Assembly: GCA_036346375.1 (NCBI GenBank)
Contig: CM070517.1
Location: forward strand, 46,100,200 to 46,164,199
DNA: 64,000 bases
Direction: 5' to 3'
Source of the DNA: Guadua angustifolia
Lineage: Eukaryota > Streptophyta > Magnoliopsida > Poales > Poaceae
In this document: positions 24,375-35,758 of the stretch, one piece after another
Layout: each line of letters starts with the position of its first letter
Position numbering within the stretch: the first letter of the stretch is position 1
Made by a program: the position numbers and the translations under genes
Notes under the pieces: generated by a model
The model's database searches: none
Told to the model about the DNA's origin: nothing
What the model saw: only the letters and a program-made list of their open reading frames with translations

Positions 24375-26390
24375 AGCTAGGGCCCCCAGCCCATGTATAT
24401 ATACCTTACTATGTGTAGACTCATAGTTGGATGTACAAATCGAAATACATAAGGATATGGGCCTATATCGTCAACTCCTAAGTAGCCATTAGCAAGAACA
24501 AAAAATTAGACCACCAGAAACAATATTGGGAACTTGTCCAAGCCAGTCCAGGTACTCAACTCGACGATTAGATATTTGAAAACACCTACATTTGGCATTC
24601 ACAATAGACTAAATGAACGAATACTCGATCACAAGATCGATGGCTAGCTTGACACAACTCACTTACATCTTACTACCTGCTAATTAAGCTAAAAGAGAAT
24701 TTGACAATTGGTGGTTCTTTGTATATTCGAATTCCTTGTTTAAAGAATACAAAGAAAACATTTGATTCAAGATTGGTAATTTGAATTTCCAGTGCCTATA
24801 GTGACCGATTGGTTGTGTTTGCTGACTAACAGAAAGTTCCTTATTAGTTGAGAGATATGAAGAATGTTTTGTTAAAGGTTGATGTTTTGGATATTCAGTG
24901 TGGGCTGATGATTGCTTAGTTATATATCTTGGCTAACCGAAAAATCCCATAAAAATATTTTTTATGTAGTTTCATACTCTTTAAAGAATATTTAGAATGC
25001 ATGAATTTAATAGAAAACAGATCATTTCATATAGCTATATGTAAATTTCTCGAGTTTCATGCAAGGTCTTAAGTTATATGTCGCTTACAACTTGCAAGAG
25101 AAATTTGGCACGTATAGCCTTATTCATACAATAATATAGTAGGATGTTAGTTTTATAGAAGTGTTCGTACGTGTTATCAATGCATGTTAGGCTTTGGATA
25201 TGGAAATACCCGGAACTGTCCTAAACATAATTGAGATATCTAAAATATCAGTTTCTACCCAGAGCTTCTACTTTCATTTGTCCTAGGGCCTCTGAAATAT
25301 TAGGAACTGCCCTGTTCTCCAGTAGTAGGGTAATAGGAACACCCTCAACAAATCAATTGATAAATCTAATTCCTATTGTCCACTATATACTATCAGCATA
25401 ATACTCTGTAAAATTTCTTATATCTAAAATTGTGATGCATGCCTAACAAGAACACATCGACATGTTCAGTGAATGATATCTTCATGTAGTATATACAATA
25501 TAGGGATTAGTGAGCTTCAAATAAGGCCAAACTCAAACAAATGACAGGGAGCAGAGGTTAGGACAGGCATGCGCAGAGACATGGAAGACAAACTTTGCGC
25601 CCAAAAATTTAAAAGCACGTGAGCAATTCGGTAAGAACTAACAATATTACGACTCGTGAAGGAAATAATCAAGTACAGATCTCACTAATCCGCACTCCAT
25701 AGCAAACTTTTCGAACACTTCCATTCGGTCCTCTAGGTGGTCATCCTGTATTTCGATTTCTTAAGGAAATTTTTTTATTGGTTGTTTGATTTATTATTTC
25801 CATTGTATTATCTGCATGCCCAGTATGCATACTGAAATATCATGTGAGAAAAAAAGGAAATAAAGCATTATTTGTACAATTGTTTTTAGGCATAGTGTGT
25901 CAATCCGAATACTCTGGCGTAGGATAGAGTTCTGCAAGAATTGGGAAGAAATTCTACATTTAAGAATGGGTCACACCACTTATGTAGTGTGGCCAGATTA
26001 TAACGACCCAAACTTACAAAGCATAGAATCTAAAATATTTGCAATAAGTTTATTTTTATGGCGTTCTTTCGCATGATAGCATGTAGGAGATATTTTGCAC
26101 ATCAGAAATTGTAGTATGTCACACATTATGCATATTCCTAGTGTTACACCACTTTTCTGGACTATCTTCTTCTTTTTTTATGCATGCAAGTTTTGTTTAT
26201 GGCACACTCAACTCTTTTAAATTTGAAAAAAAAAATGTTGAGACTAGGCATTCAAATGCGTCGACTACCCAGCTATTTTTTGTAAGGATAAGCCGCCACT
26301 AGATTTATCCATATCCCTATGACTTATTGTGGATCCTCTTAATGTGAAACCACTGTCAAGTGTTACACATCAACAGAAAAACACCATATT
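24375..26390. other. Non-coding 5' part of duplication copy B
   Basis: Counterpart of 13.5-15.5 kb with scattered substitutions and small indels. No gene is supported. Confidence 0.5.
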
Positions 26391-26394
26391 ATTG

Positions 26395-26653
26395 TGTCAT
26401 GTGCCGGATATGCTACAGGAGCGACGATGGCTGTTGTGTGTGTGCGTTGTAAGCAGAGTTGGTGATTTGGGGTTGGCGTAGTGTTTTCTGGCGTTGGCCC
26501 ACTTGTAAGGGTCTCTGGACAGGGAGTATATAACCCTGCCAGTTGGACAGGATGAGATGAGAAATACCAGATCACAAGTTCTTCCGTATCTTCCTCTCTG
26601 TTGCTTGTTCTCCACTCCATTCTTTCTTCTCCATTTCTTGCATACACATCACA
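26395..26653 (+). repeat. 5' LTR of the Reina-type element
   Basis: 259 bases, TG...CA ends, with GAGTATATAACCC as core promoter. It is flanked left by TATTG and right by the primer-binding site. Confidence 0.92.
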
Positions 26654-26655
26654 TT

Positions 26656-26668
26656 TGGTATCAGAGCC
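26656..26668 (+). other. Primer-binding site (initiator tRNA-Met type)
   Basis: TGGTATCAGAGCC lies two bases after the 5' LTR, complementary to the 3' end of plant initiator tRNA-Met as in most plant LTR elements. Confidence 0.85.
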
Positions 26669-26718
26669 ATTAGCCGATTGTGCTCGGCTTCGATCTGGCG
26701 CCTAGGAAGAAGCAAACA

Positions 26719-27339
26719 ATGTGGGAAATGAAGATGGCGACCACTATGGCTTCGGTGGAGACGCAGTTCGAAGGGATCAATGCTTTGTTGAAGCAGATCT
26801 TAGAAGATGTGCATGGGGTTAAATCGGAGGTTGGAGAAGTGAGGGTTTCGATGGAGAAAGTGCGAGGAAGGGTGGAGGTGTTGGAAGCCCGACCCGAGAT
26901 GGGAAATTTGACAGCGTCTCATGGCATCACACAGCATGCCAATCTCGCAGAAGTGATACCATTGGATGAAGGGGTGGCTTCCGCGAATGGGGTTCGTGGC
27001 CAAGAGCAAGTGCGAGGGTCGATGAAGGGAATATTGGGGCCTTCACCCACATCGACCACAATCATGGGTAAGCAAGAATCCTCTTATGCTGTGCAGGTGT
27101 TTGATGCAAAGCCTGGGGAGGGAAGAGGCAATGGAAACGGGCATAATCATGTTTCTAGTTGGCAACCTTGTCAGGCAATACCGAAGATTGAGTTCCCAAA
27201 GTTTGATGGAGACAATCCGAGGTTGTGGAGAGAGAGATGTGAGACTTATTTTGAAGTGCTGGGAGTTTGTCCAGAGCTTCACACTCGGATCGCCACTCGG
27301 ATAGCAGCATTGAGTTTCACTGGGAATGCTACTCTCTAG
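26719..27339 (+). pseudogene. gag 5' portion of the Reina-type element
   Basis: The frame from ATG 26719 encodes a coiled-coil N-terminus (residues ~1-65, with INALLKQILEDVHGVKSEVG) and the start of the capsid region (IPKIEFPKFDGDNPRLWRER), then meets TAG at 27337-27339. The zinc knuckle and protease are absent because the sequence jumps to pol in another frame within ~30 bases. I see it as truncated and non-functional. Confidence 0.8.
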
Positions 27340-27344
27340 CTGCA

Positions 27345-30246
27345 GAAGAGTCAGTTCATCACAGGGCTGTTGCGTTTGAACAACAGTCGGAACGTATTCC
27401 AGACGTAGTTGAAGCTGTCTTGCGGGAATATGTGCATGTCTTCAGTGACTTGGTCCAGTTACCCCCTCGATGCACATTTGATCACACCATTCCTTTGATA
27501 CCAGGGGCACAGCCAGTCAATGTCAGGCTGTATAGATATTCTCCACAACAAAAGAATGAGATAGAACGCCAGATTGCTGACATGCTGGGTAAGGGAGTCA
27601 TACAATAGAGTGTCAGCCCTTTTGCTTCGCCGGTTTTGCTGGTAAAGAAAAAGGATGGCACGTGGTGTTTTTGTGTGGACTATCGTCAACTCAACTCCCT
27701 CACAGTGAAGAACAAGCATCCTTTACCTGTGATTGACGAGCTGCTTGATGAACTGGAAGGAGCAAGCTGGTTTACCAAGTTGGACTTGCGCTCCGGTTAT
27801 CACCAGATTAGAATGGCTGAAGGAGAGGAACCGAAAACAGCTTTTCGCACTCATCAAGGGCTTTAAAAATTTCTGGTAATGCCCTTTGGCTTGACTAACG
27901 CACCTGCCACATTTCAAAGTGTAATGAATCAAATTTTTGCACCTTTGCTGCGTCGATGTGTTCTTGTGTTTGTCGACGACATCTTGGTGTACAGCCCTAC
28001 ACTGGAGGAGCATTTGATTCACTTGAGGAAAGTATTTGATATTCTGACCCAACATCATTTGGTGGTGAAGCGAGACAAATGTTCATTTGGGCAGCAGCAA
28101 CTGGAATACCTGGGACATATTATCACTGTCGCCGGGGTATCAACCGATGGGCGCAAAGTGCAAGCAGTGCTCGATTGGCCGGTGCCAAGGAATTTGAAGG
28201 AGTTGCGAGGGTTCCTTGGATTGACTAGTTACTACCAGAAATTCATTCAAAATTACGGCATTATAAGTAAGCCATTGACATCACTGCTCAAAAAGGGGGT
28301 GCTATTTCAGTGGACCTCACTCACCAATGAGGCGTTTGGGGCATTGAAGCAGGCGCTGGTTCATGCACTGGTCTTGGCATTGCCCAACTTTTCCAAGCCT
28401 TTCATCCTGGAAACAATGCAAGTAATGGGGGCATTGGTGTTGTATTGATGCAAGAGGGACACCCTGTGGCCTATCTCAGTAAAGCCTTGAGTGCTAAGAA
28501 TCAAGCATTATCCACGTACGAAAAAGAATGCATGGCTATTCTTTTAGCTGTTGCCAAATGGAGATCATACTTGCAACACAGGGAATTCATTATCAGAACA
28601 GATCAAAGGGCCTTAATGCACCTCGCCGAGCAGAGATTAACCACTGGTATGCAACACAAAGCATTTGTGAAATTGTTAGGTTTGCAATTTCAGATACAAT
28701 ACAAGAAAGGCACTCAGAATGCAGCTGCGGATGCTCTCTCTCGAAGGCCTCATTCTACTGAATTGCAGGCAATTTCAGTGAGTACTCCTGTTTGGCTTGA
28801 TAATTTGGTGGCTGGTTATTTGGAGAACACCAAAACAAAGCAATTGCTCTCGGAATTAAGTGTAAATGGCTCAAATGACAAAGGGTATACTCTTTAGGAT
28901 GGAGTAATTCGTTTCCATGGAAGAATCTGGGTGGGCAATAACTCATTAGCTCAACAACATATTCTTCAAGCGCTGCATCAGAGTGGTATTATTGGGGGAC
29001 ATTCTGGTATGCATGCGAGTATGCGACCTATCATAAAGTGAAGTCCTTATTTGCATGGCCAAAGATGAAATCCATTGTGCAACAATATGTCAAAGAATGC
29101 TCCATTTGTCAGCAAGTTAAGGTTGAGCATGTTAAATTACCGGGCCTGCTGCAGCCTCTGCCGGTGCCTATGCAAGCTTGGAGCACAATTTGCATGTACT
29201 TCATCGAAGGGTTACCGCTATCACATAAGTATACTGTGATTTGGGTGATCATTGACAAATTCTCCAAGTATGCCCACTTCTTACCATTGGCACACCCCTT
29301 TACAGCACCTTCCTTGGCTCAACTCTTTTGCAATCAAATCTACAAACTGCATGGCCTGCCCCAAGTTATTATTTCTGACCGAGACAAGGCGTTCACCAGT
29401 CTGTTTTGGCAAGAATTGTTTCGGGTATCCGACACTCAGTTGAATATGAGCTCTGCCTATCACCCGCAAACGGATGGTCAAATTGAACGTCTTAATCAAT
29501 GCTTAGAGACCTATTTGAGATGTTTTGTGCATGCCTGTCCTAAGAAATGGTCCGAGTGGTTGCTATTAGCCGAATACTGGTATAATACTACCTATCAGAC
29601 AGCAATTGCCAAAACACCGTTTGAGGTCTTGTATGGTTACCCCCCTCAGCATTTTGGCATTTCCAACTTGAATACTGTCGTGTCCACCGATGTGCAGGAT
29701 TGGTTACACCAGAGGGAGAGGATGACTCAATTGCTCAAGCAGCACTTGGACCACGCGTGCTTGCGTATGAAGTCACAAGCAGATCAACACAGGTCTGACC
29801 GTACTTTCCAGGTTGGTGATCAAGTGTATTTGAAACTCCAACCATATGCTCAATCCACAATGGCAACCAGAAGCAACCAAAAGCTGTGCTTTCGCTTCTA
29901 TGGACCATACTGCATACTGGCACGAGTGGGCAATGTCGCATACAAGCTCAATTTACCTGAAGGCAGTAAGATCCACCTAGTGGTCCATGTGTCCCAGCTT
30001 AAGAGATTTATTCCCTCTTCGACACCGATGGATACTCTCTGTTTTCTGGATTGTATGGATGTGGGGGCAACTCCAGTTCCAGCAGCAGTACTGAAGACCA
30101 GGTTGATCAAACAAGGCAGCAGTGTCAAATCTTCGGTGTTGATTCAGTAGGCAGGGCTGCCGACCTCTTTAGCCTCCTGGGAGCATGCCGAAGCTGTGCG
30201 CATTCAGTTCCTGGCGGCACCGGCTTGGGGGCAAGCCGTGTTTTAA
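27345..30246 (+). pseudogene. Broken pol (RT, RNase H, integrase, chromodomain)
   Basis: Domain order is RT, RNase H, integrase, then a C-terminal chromodomain remnant. RT retains the FVDD catalytic motif near 27970, with stops at 27606-27608 and ~27864. A single-base loss near 28411 shifts the frame at the start of RNase H and removes its first catalytic acidic position. A stop lies at 28895-28897. An ~8-base tandem duplication near 29011-29025 breaks the integrase zinc-finger region. Integrase (29038-30150) is otherwise open with the D, D and E positions in place (VIIDKFSK, ISDRDKAF, TDGQIERLN) and a GPY-type module. The stop at 30148-30150 falls inside the chromodomain. It cannot produce a working polyprotein. 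Confidence 0.9.
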
Positions 30247-30256
30247 GGGGGAGGGA
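30245..30256 (+). other. Polypurine tract of the Reina-type element
   Basis: AAGGGGGAGGGA lies directly before the 3' LTR (one C between), the expected plus-strand primer site. Confidence 0.8.
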
Positions 30257-30257
30257 C

Positions 30258-30515
30258 TGTCATGTGCCAGATATGCTACAGGAGCGACGATGGCTGTTGT
30301 GTGTGCGCGTTGTAAGCAGAGTTGGTGATTTGGGGTTGGCGTAGTGTTTTCTGGCATTGGCCACTTGTAAGGGTCTCTAGACAGGGAGTATATAACCCTG
30401 CCAGTTGGACAGGATGAGATGATAAATACCAGATCGCAAGTTCTTCCGTATCTTCCTCTCTGTTGCTTGTTCTCCACTCCATTCTTTCTTCTCCATTTCT
30501 TGCATGCACATCACA
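30258..30515 (+). repeat. 3' LTR of the Reina-type element, upstream of STP gene 3
   Basis: 258 bases. It carries TATATAA at 30389-30395, in the same orientation as STP gene 3. A start near 30420 would give a leader of about 340 bases to ATG 30762, so this LTR could serve as that gene's promoter (inference). Confidence 0.9.
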
Positions 30516-30761
30516 TATTGACAGTGATAGCTGCTAAGCTGCAAATTATTTCGTATGGACTCGTCACTCGTGCAAGCAAGTCAAGCATCGATGTGGAAAA
30601 AACTGTACTGCTGCGTAAGCAAACATCCTGCCAATGGCCCACCTAGCAAAGCTCCAAGCGAGGGCACATCAAGCTTTAATGGAACAAGAGGAGATAACAG
30701 CAGCCAGTCGACACGAGCTCAGGCACGAAACCTCACCTTGAGCTGCCTACAACTATTGACC

Positions 30762-32530
30762 ATGGCCGTCGGTTCCGTCGACGTCGTCGACGGCGAGGAG
30801 CAACGGTACGGCGGTAGGATCACCGCGTTCGTGGCGCTCTCCTGCGTAACTGCGGCCATGGGTGGCGCCGTCTTCGGCTATGACCTCGGAACCTCAGGTA
30901 CACTGTGCATGTACAAGTCTCGAGAACAAGTTAATTACAAACTTTATTTGCAAAATCAACGAGTTAATTGTACTATATGATTAACATAGGTGGCGTGTCA
31001 TCGATGGAGCCGTTCTTGAGGGAGTTCTTCCCGGAGGTGTACAGGCGGATGAAGGGCGACGCGCGTGTCAGCAACTACTGCAAGTTCGACAGCCAGCTGC
31101 TGACGCTCTTCACCTCGTCGATGTACATCTCCGGTCTCCTCACCGCGATGCTACTAGCGTCGTGGGTCACGGCCAGGCGCGGACGCCGGCCGTCGATGAT
31201 CCTGGCGGTGGCGTTCCTCACCGGCGCGGCGGTGAGTGGGGCGGCCGTGGATGTCTACATGGCCATCCTTGGCAGGGCGCTGCTCGGCGTTGGGCTCGGG
31301 TTCGCCAATCAGGTCAGCGAAGCTGTTAATTTGTGAATTTCTGTTCTTCTTGGAAGATCCTGGAAAAACCTTGTGAAAAAAATAGTTTAAATGCAAATGA
31401 ACCATGTTGATATGTTCGTATCAAATGAACAATAAAAATCGTAAAAGAAATTGCAGGCAGTGCTACTATATCTGTCTGAAATGGCCCCTGCACGATACAG
31501 AGGAGCATTCAGTAACGGCTTTCAATTCAGCATATGCCTTGGATCTATCTTCGCGACCGTCGTCAACTTCGGCGCAGACAAGATCAAGGGGGGCTGGGGC
31601 TGGAGGCTCTCGCTAGCCTTGGCCGGCGTCCCTGCCGCGTTCTTCACCGTTGGCGCCATCTTTTTGCCGGAGACACCGAACAGCCTCGTGCAACAAGGCG
31701 AGGACCGTCACAAGGTTAAAGTACTGCTGCAAAAGATCAGAGGCACGGATGCCGTCGACGAAGAACTAGACGATATCGTCGCCGCAAGCAGCGCTGCGCA
31801 GGGCGACAATGGCCTGCGACTGATCGTCTCGCACCGACGATACTACCCGCAGCTCGCCATGGCCATCTTGATACCGGCGTTTATGCAGCTTACGGGGATC
31901 AATGCAGTCGGGTTCTACGCGCCGGTGCTGCTGCGCACCATCGGCATGGAGGAGAGCGCGTCCCTGCTGTCCACCGTCGTGACGAACATCATCTTCACGG
32001 CCTCGACGGTCGTATTCATGTTCGTCATCGACCGCTTCGGACGGCGGACGCTCCTCCTTGCCGGCGGCCTCCAAATGCTCGTCTCCGAGGTGCTCATCGG
32101 CGCCATCATGGCTGCGAAGCTCGGAGACGAGGGCGGGCTCAGCCAGACGTACGCGGTGCTATTATTCACCCTAATCGGCGTCTACGTGGCGGGTTTCAGC
32201 TGGTCGTGGGGCCCGCTGACGTGGCTGGTGCCCAGCGAGATCTTTCCGCTGGAGGTCCGGTCCGCCGGGCAGAGCATCACGGTGGCGTCCGGCTTCGTGT
32301 TCACCATCTTCTTCGCGCAGTGCTTCCTCGCCATGCTTTGCCGGATGAAGGCGTGGCTCTTCTTCTTCTTCGCCGGTTGGATCGCGGCGATGACGGCTTT
32401 CGGCTACCTGTTCTTGCCGGAGACGAGAGGAATTCCCATTGAGCAAATCGGGAAGGTGTGGGGGGAGCACTGGTTCTGGAGGAGGGTTGTCGGTGTGGCC
32501 GAAGTGCAGCAGGCTAGCGATAAGCTGTGA
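30762..32530 (+). CDS. STP/MST-type H+/monosaccharide symporter, gene 3
   Basis: Exons 30762-30897, 30990-31312 and 31457-32530 give 510 residues with the same exon plan as gene 2. The protein differs from gene 2 by 14 substitutions in exon 3 and by a 3-base in-frame loss turning LGGVAF into LAVAF after GRRPSMI. All STP motifs are present (FGYDLG, SNYCKFDSQ, LTGINAVGFYAPVLL, VPSEIFPLEVRSAGQ, PETRG). With gene 1 as outgroup, private changes are spread over both copies, about six each. Private changes here include GMEES for GMGES and TNII after helix 7. The retroelement ends 242 bases before the start codon, so most of the ancestral upstream region is displaced by 4.1 kb. Expected role: plasma-membrane hexose uptake. 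Confidence 0.93.
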
Positions 32531-35500
32531 AACACGTTCAGACCAAAATTCAGTGATTGATTCTTCTCAAGAACTTTTAGTAACATGATGTTTATACAAA
32601 TTTGTACTTCAGTTCAAAATTAATTCATATTTCTAGAGAAAAATACAAGCAAGTGAAAATTTGTGAACGACTCTTCAAATTTTTAAATTTGAATATCAGA
32701 ATGTCGACCCTGAGAAATTAAACTCCAAAAGTCAAATTTTCAGACTTTATTTTTGGAAATCCAAATTTTGTACTTTTGAATCTTAAAGAAATGAACTTTC
32801 AAATTCTAGAATTCAGAATTTTTGAATTTTAAATTCCGATAATTTAAACTTTAAAATTCAAATTTTTAATTAGCAAGTTAAAAGTAAAAATGTTGAACTT
32901 CAAGTTGAATTTCAAATCATGTAATTTAAATTTGTTTGACTATTACAAAGATTATACTGTAGTTTTCCTCGAACCAACCATAGGTTGGAATGTTAGATTA
33001 ATGATAGTCTATTTACCAGTAGTCAGACAAATGTGATTTGTGATTAAGGGCTGGTGTCCATAGAATTAATTACGCTGCCAACTAAGCAAAAATCTGATGT
33101 GGCATAGGAATTAAGGAAGAGAGAGAAGGAAAAACAAAGAAACTGTGTCTCATGCAAGAAACTGGGTCGGCGCGGACATCAAGACGCAAGAAACGAGCAA
33201 AATCGGGGTTGGACGTTTCTGCACGCTGATCAAGGTGTGTTTGTGGTGCATGCGTTGGTTTATTGCTCTTTTTCTCCTCTAGATACTGCTTATGAAAACC
33301 ATAGGTTGAAAAATTATGTATTGATTTATTACTCTCTCTCTCTTCTTTAGATATTGCTCATGAAAATCATAGGTTGAGACTACCCTAAAAGCATCCAAAG
33401 CACCCTAAATGGGGATAGACCTACAGCTTGGTCCTGCTACAACACCCACCCATGCGCACGTGCGACATGGCCCAGGATTCGCGGATCAGCGTCAACATGT
33501 ACACGTGGGTCAATTCTTCCGGTCAGAACAGGACAACATTTCCTGTGCTTCCTCTCTTAAGGCTTGTTTGGATGTTAGGCCTTCTACGAGAATTTTGAAG
33601 GGCGCATAGATTCCGATTTAACCCTTTGAGAAAATAATTCCTTCGAGAAAATATTTCCTACCACTGTTTGAAAGACACTGGGATAAACAAAACATAGTGC
33701 ATAATACATTGCATTAGGAGTATCTTTAGGTTACCCACACTTAGAACCGAAGATAAAAATATTGGAAACAAAAGGTAACATTGAAGAATTGCTAAAATCC
33801 ATTGTTACCTTACAAACATAAGCAGCTGATTTCAAGAACCAACGCCCCAATATCCATAGTTCCATACTGACAACTTTAACTCATAGACTACACAATTCCA
33901 TTCAGATAGGCATTGCACCACTTCATAATTCATCAACATGGCTCTATTCAAAACATAACACTGTTCGGTATGTTTAAGAACAATATGTTAGCCCTCAGAC
34001 TTGCCACAATAGCTAGTTGCAGGATGATGCCCAAAAAATTAACATAAATTTATGGATCATGCTGTCCGTTGGTGTAGGTTCTCAACTTCCAAATTGCATA
34101 CAAATAACCAAAATTAGCTCCAACACTAAGGAACAAAAACTCAATAGCAAGTATCAACTGGCACCAGGCTTCAATTCTCTTCACATTCCTAAGAAGAGAT
34201 GACATGGAGACTCGCGTATGCCCGAGGCGTACGAATCTGCTCGCATGGGCTTTCAACGTTGGGAATAGGTTGGGATCCCGGTCTTTTCCCTGGCTCCCAA
34301 ACATGCCTTTAGTAGAGGATAGAGAAATTTCATCATATGCCCCATTTTATATTGACCATTTTCTTCTGATAAAAAATATATATATATATATTGACCATTT
34401 TCAACAAAACCCCCTAGAAGAGCATCCCACTTTCATTTACGATCCCAATTGGTGGTACACTTTGTTAAAATCCCCTTAATTTACTGGTTCGTGTCATTTG
34501 AGCTCCTTCACCTTCCATCTCGATCTGCTCCTCATTGAGCATGGGCGATCTGCAATCCTCTCCCTTTGTTTCGGATCCAACGGTTCTGAACGTGGAGAAG
34601 TAATATAGCACCCAAGGCAAGGAAGTACTGCAAATGTTAGCTACGAATTGAGGTGATCAGTGGATATGCCACGTCATGCATTTTTACCTAGGGCCAATAT
34701 ACTACTCCGGCCACAAATACTTGTCTTTTTAGACATAGGTGCAAGCAAATTTTTAAAATTTTGGCTATTAATATCTTTTAAAATATTTAAATATATATAT
34801 ATATATATATATATATGAAAATCATATATGTAGATATGTCTTGAAAGTACTTTCATAATATTATAATTTTATTTGTTTTATAGATATATTATAATAGAAA
34901 TTAGTGGTCAAAGTTATATTTTGATAAACGTGTCGATGTCAAAAAAATATGGTTTGCCTCGAAAAGTACTTTTATAGTATTATAATTTTACTTTTTATAG
35001 ATATATTATAATAGAAATTAGTGGTTAAAGTTTTATTTTGAAGAATATATCGATGTCAAAAAAATATATATATATTTGTGACTACTGACTAAAGAGAGCG
35101 GTAGAAAATGTTTTGCAGATTGCTTAAGATTTGTTTGATGTGATTCTTTCATTTTTTTAGATAAAGATGTGATTCTTTCATGGGTCATGATGTGACGATG
35201 ATATTAATTCTTAATGAAATGTTCACACGCGTCGATCGTTTGATCCTAGTGTAGCAACCGTGGGGCCAGGAGTTGCTGACGCAGCGATGGATACTCCAAT
35301 TTTTCGATGAAGTGCGCCTATCCGACGCTATATTGTCGAAAGTGCTATCAACACTGTAGGAAAGTTTTATACAGTTTCCACAATGCGTTTGAAAAGTTTC
35401 ATATTTTAGTGAGTTTCATGTGTTTCTAGAAGATTCGAAGCTAAATATTCAAAAAAAAAAAGATTTCAAACTTAAGTTTCACATAAATTTCTAGAATATT

Positions 35501-35758
35501 TCAATTAAAAGCTTCAATAAGTTTTAGATTTGGAACTCAAGTTTCACCGAGTTTCAACCAAGAATTTCAACAAGTTTTGAACAAAAGTTTTAACAAGTTT
35601 CAATAGAATTCTAATAAGTTTTTAAAAAGTTTCGGTGAGCATACCTAGCTGCGAGGGTCTAACACGTTGCCTAGGGTCGTCCAACATTGTATGTTATTGA
35701 AACACCATCTTCTCTAGTTCCAGCCCTAACTGCCACTACCGCAATGGAGCCAAGCAAT
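32531..35758. other. 3' flank of STP gene 3, non-coding duplicated DNA
   Basis: Counterpart of 17.55-20.57 kb. A copy-B-only insertion of ~340 bases lies at about 33040-33385 (AGGGCTGGTGTCC ... GACTACCCT) and contains a ~65-base internal repeat ending CATAGGTTGA. The Stowaway-like MITE with tandem block is at ~34700-35065. No gene is supported. Confidence 0.45.

Larger units (their letters stand above)
26395..30515 (+). mobile_element. Reina-type Ty3/gypsy chromovirus, internally deleted, with TSD
   Basis: A complete-ended but defective LTR retrotransposon. TATTG at 26390-26394 is repeated at 30516-30520, and copy A shows the empty site. LTRs of 259 and 258 bp begin TGTCATGTGCC and end ACATCACA. 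The primer-binding site TGGTATCAGAGCC (26656-26668) fits initiator tRNA-Met, and a purine tract (30245-30256) precedes the 3' LTR. The short LTRs and a chromodomain after integrase point to the Reina clade. A 5' gag part is followed directly by pol in another frame, so the gag 3' part and protease are missing. Several stops and frameshifts break pol. I count 7 substitutions and 1 indel between the LTRs. Confidence 0.93.
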
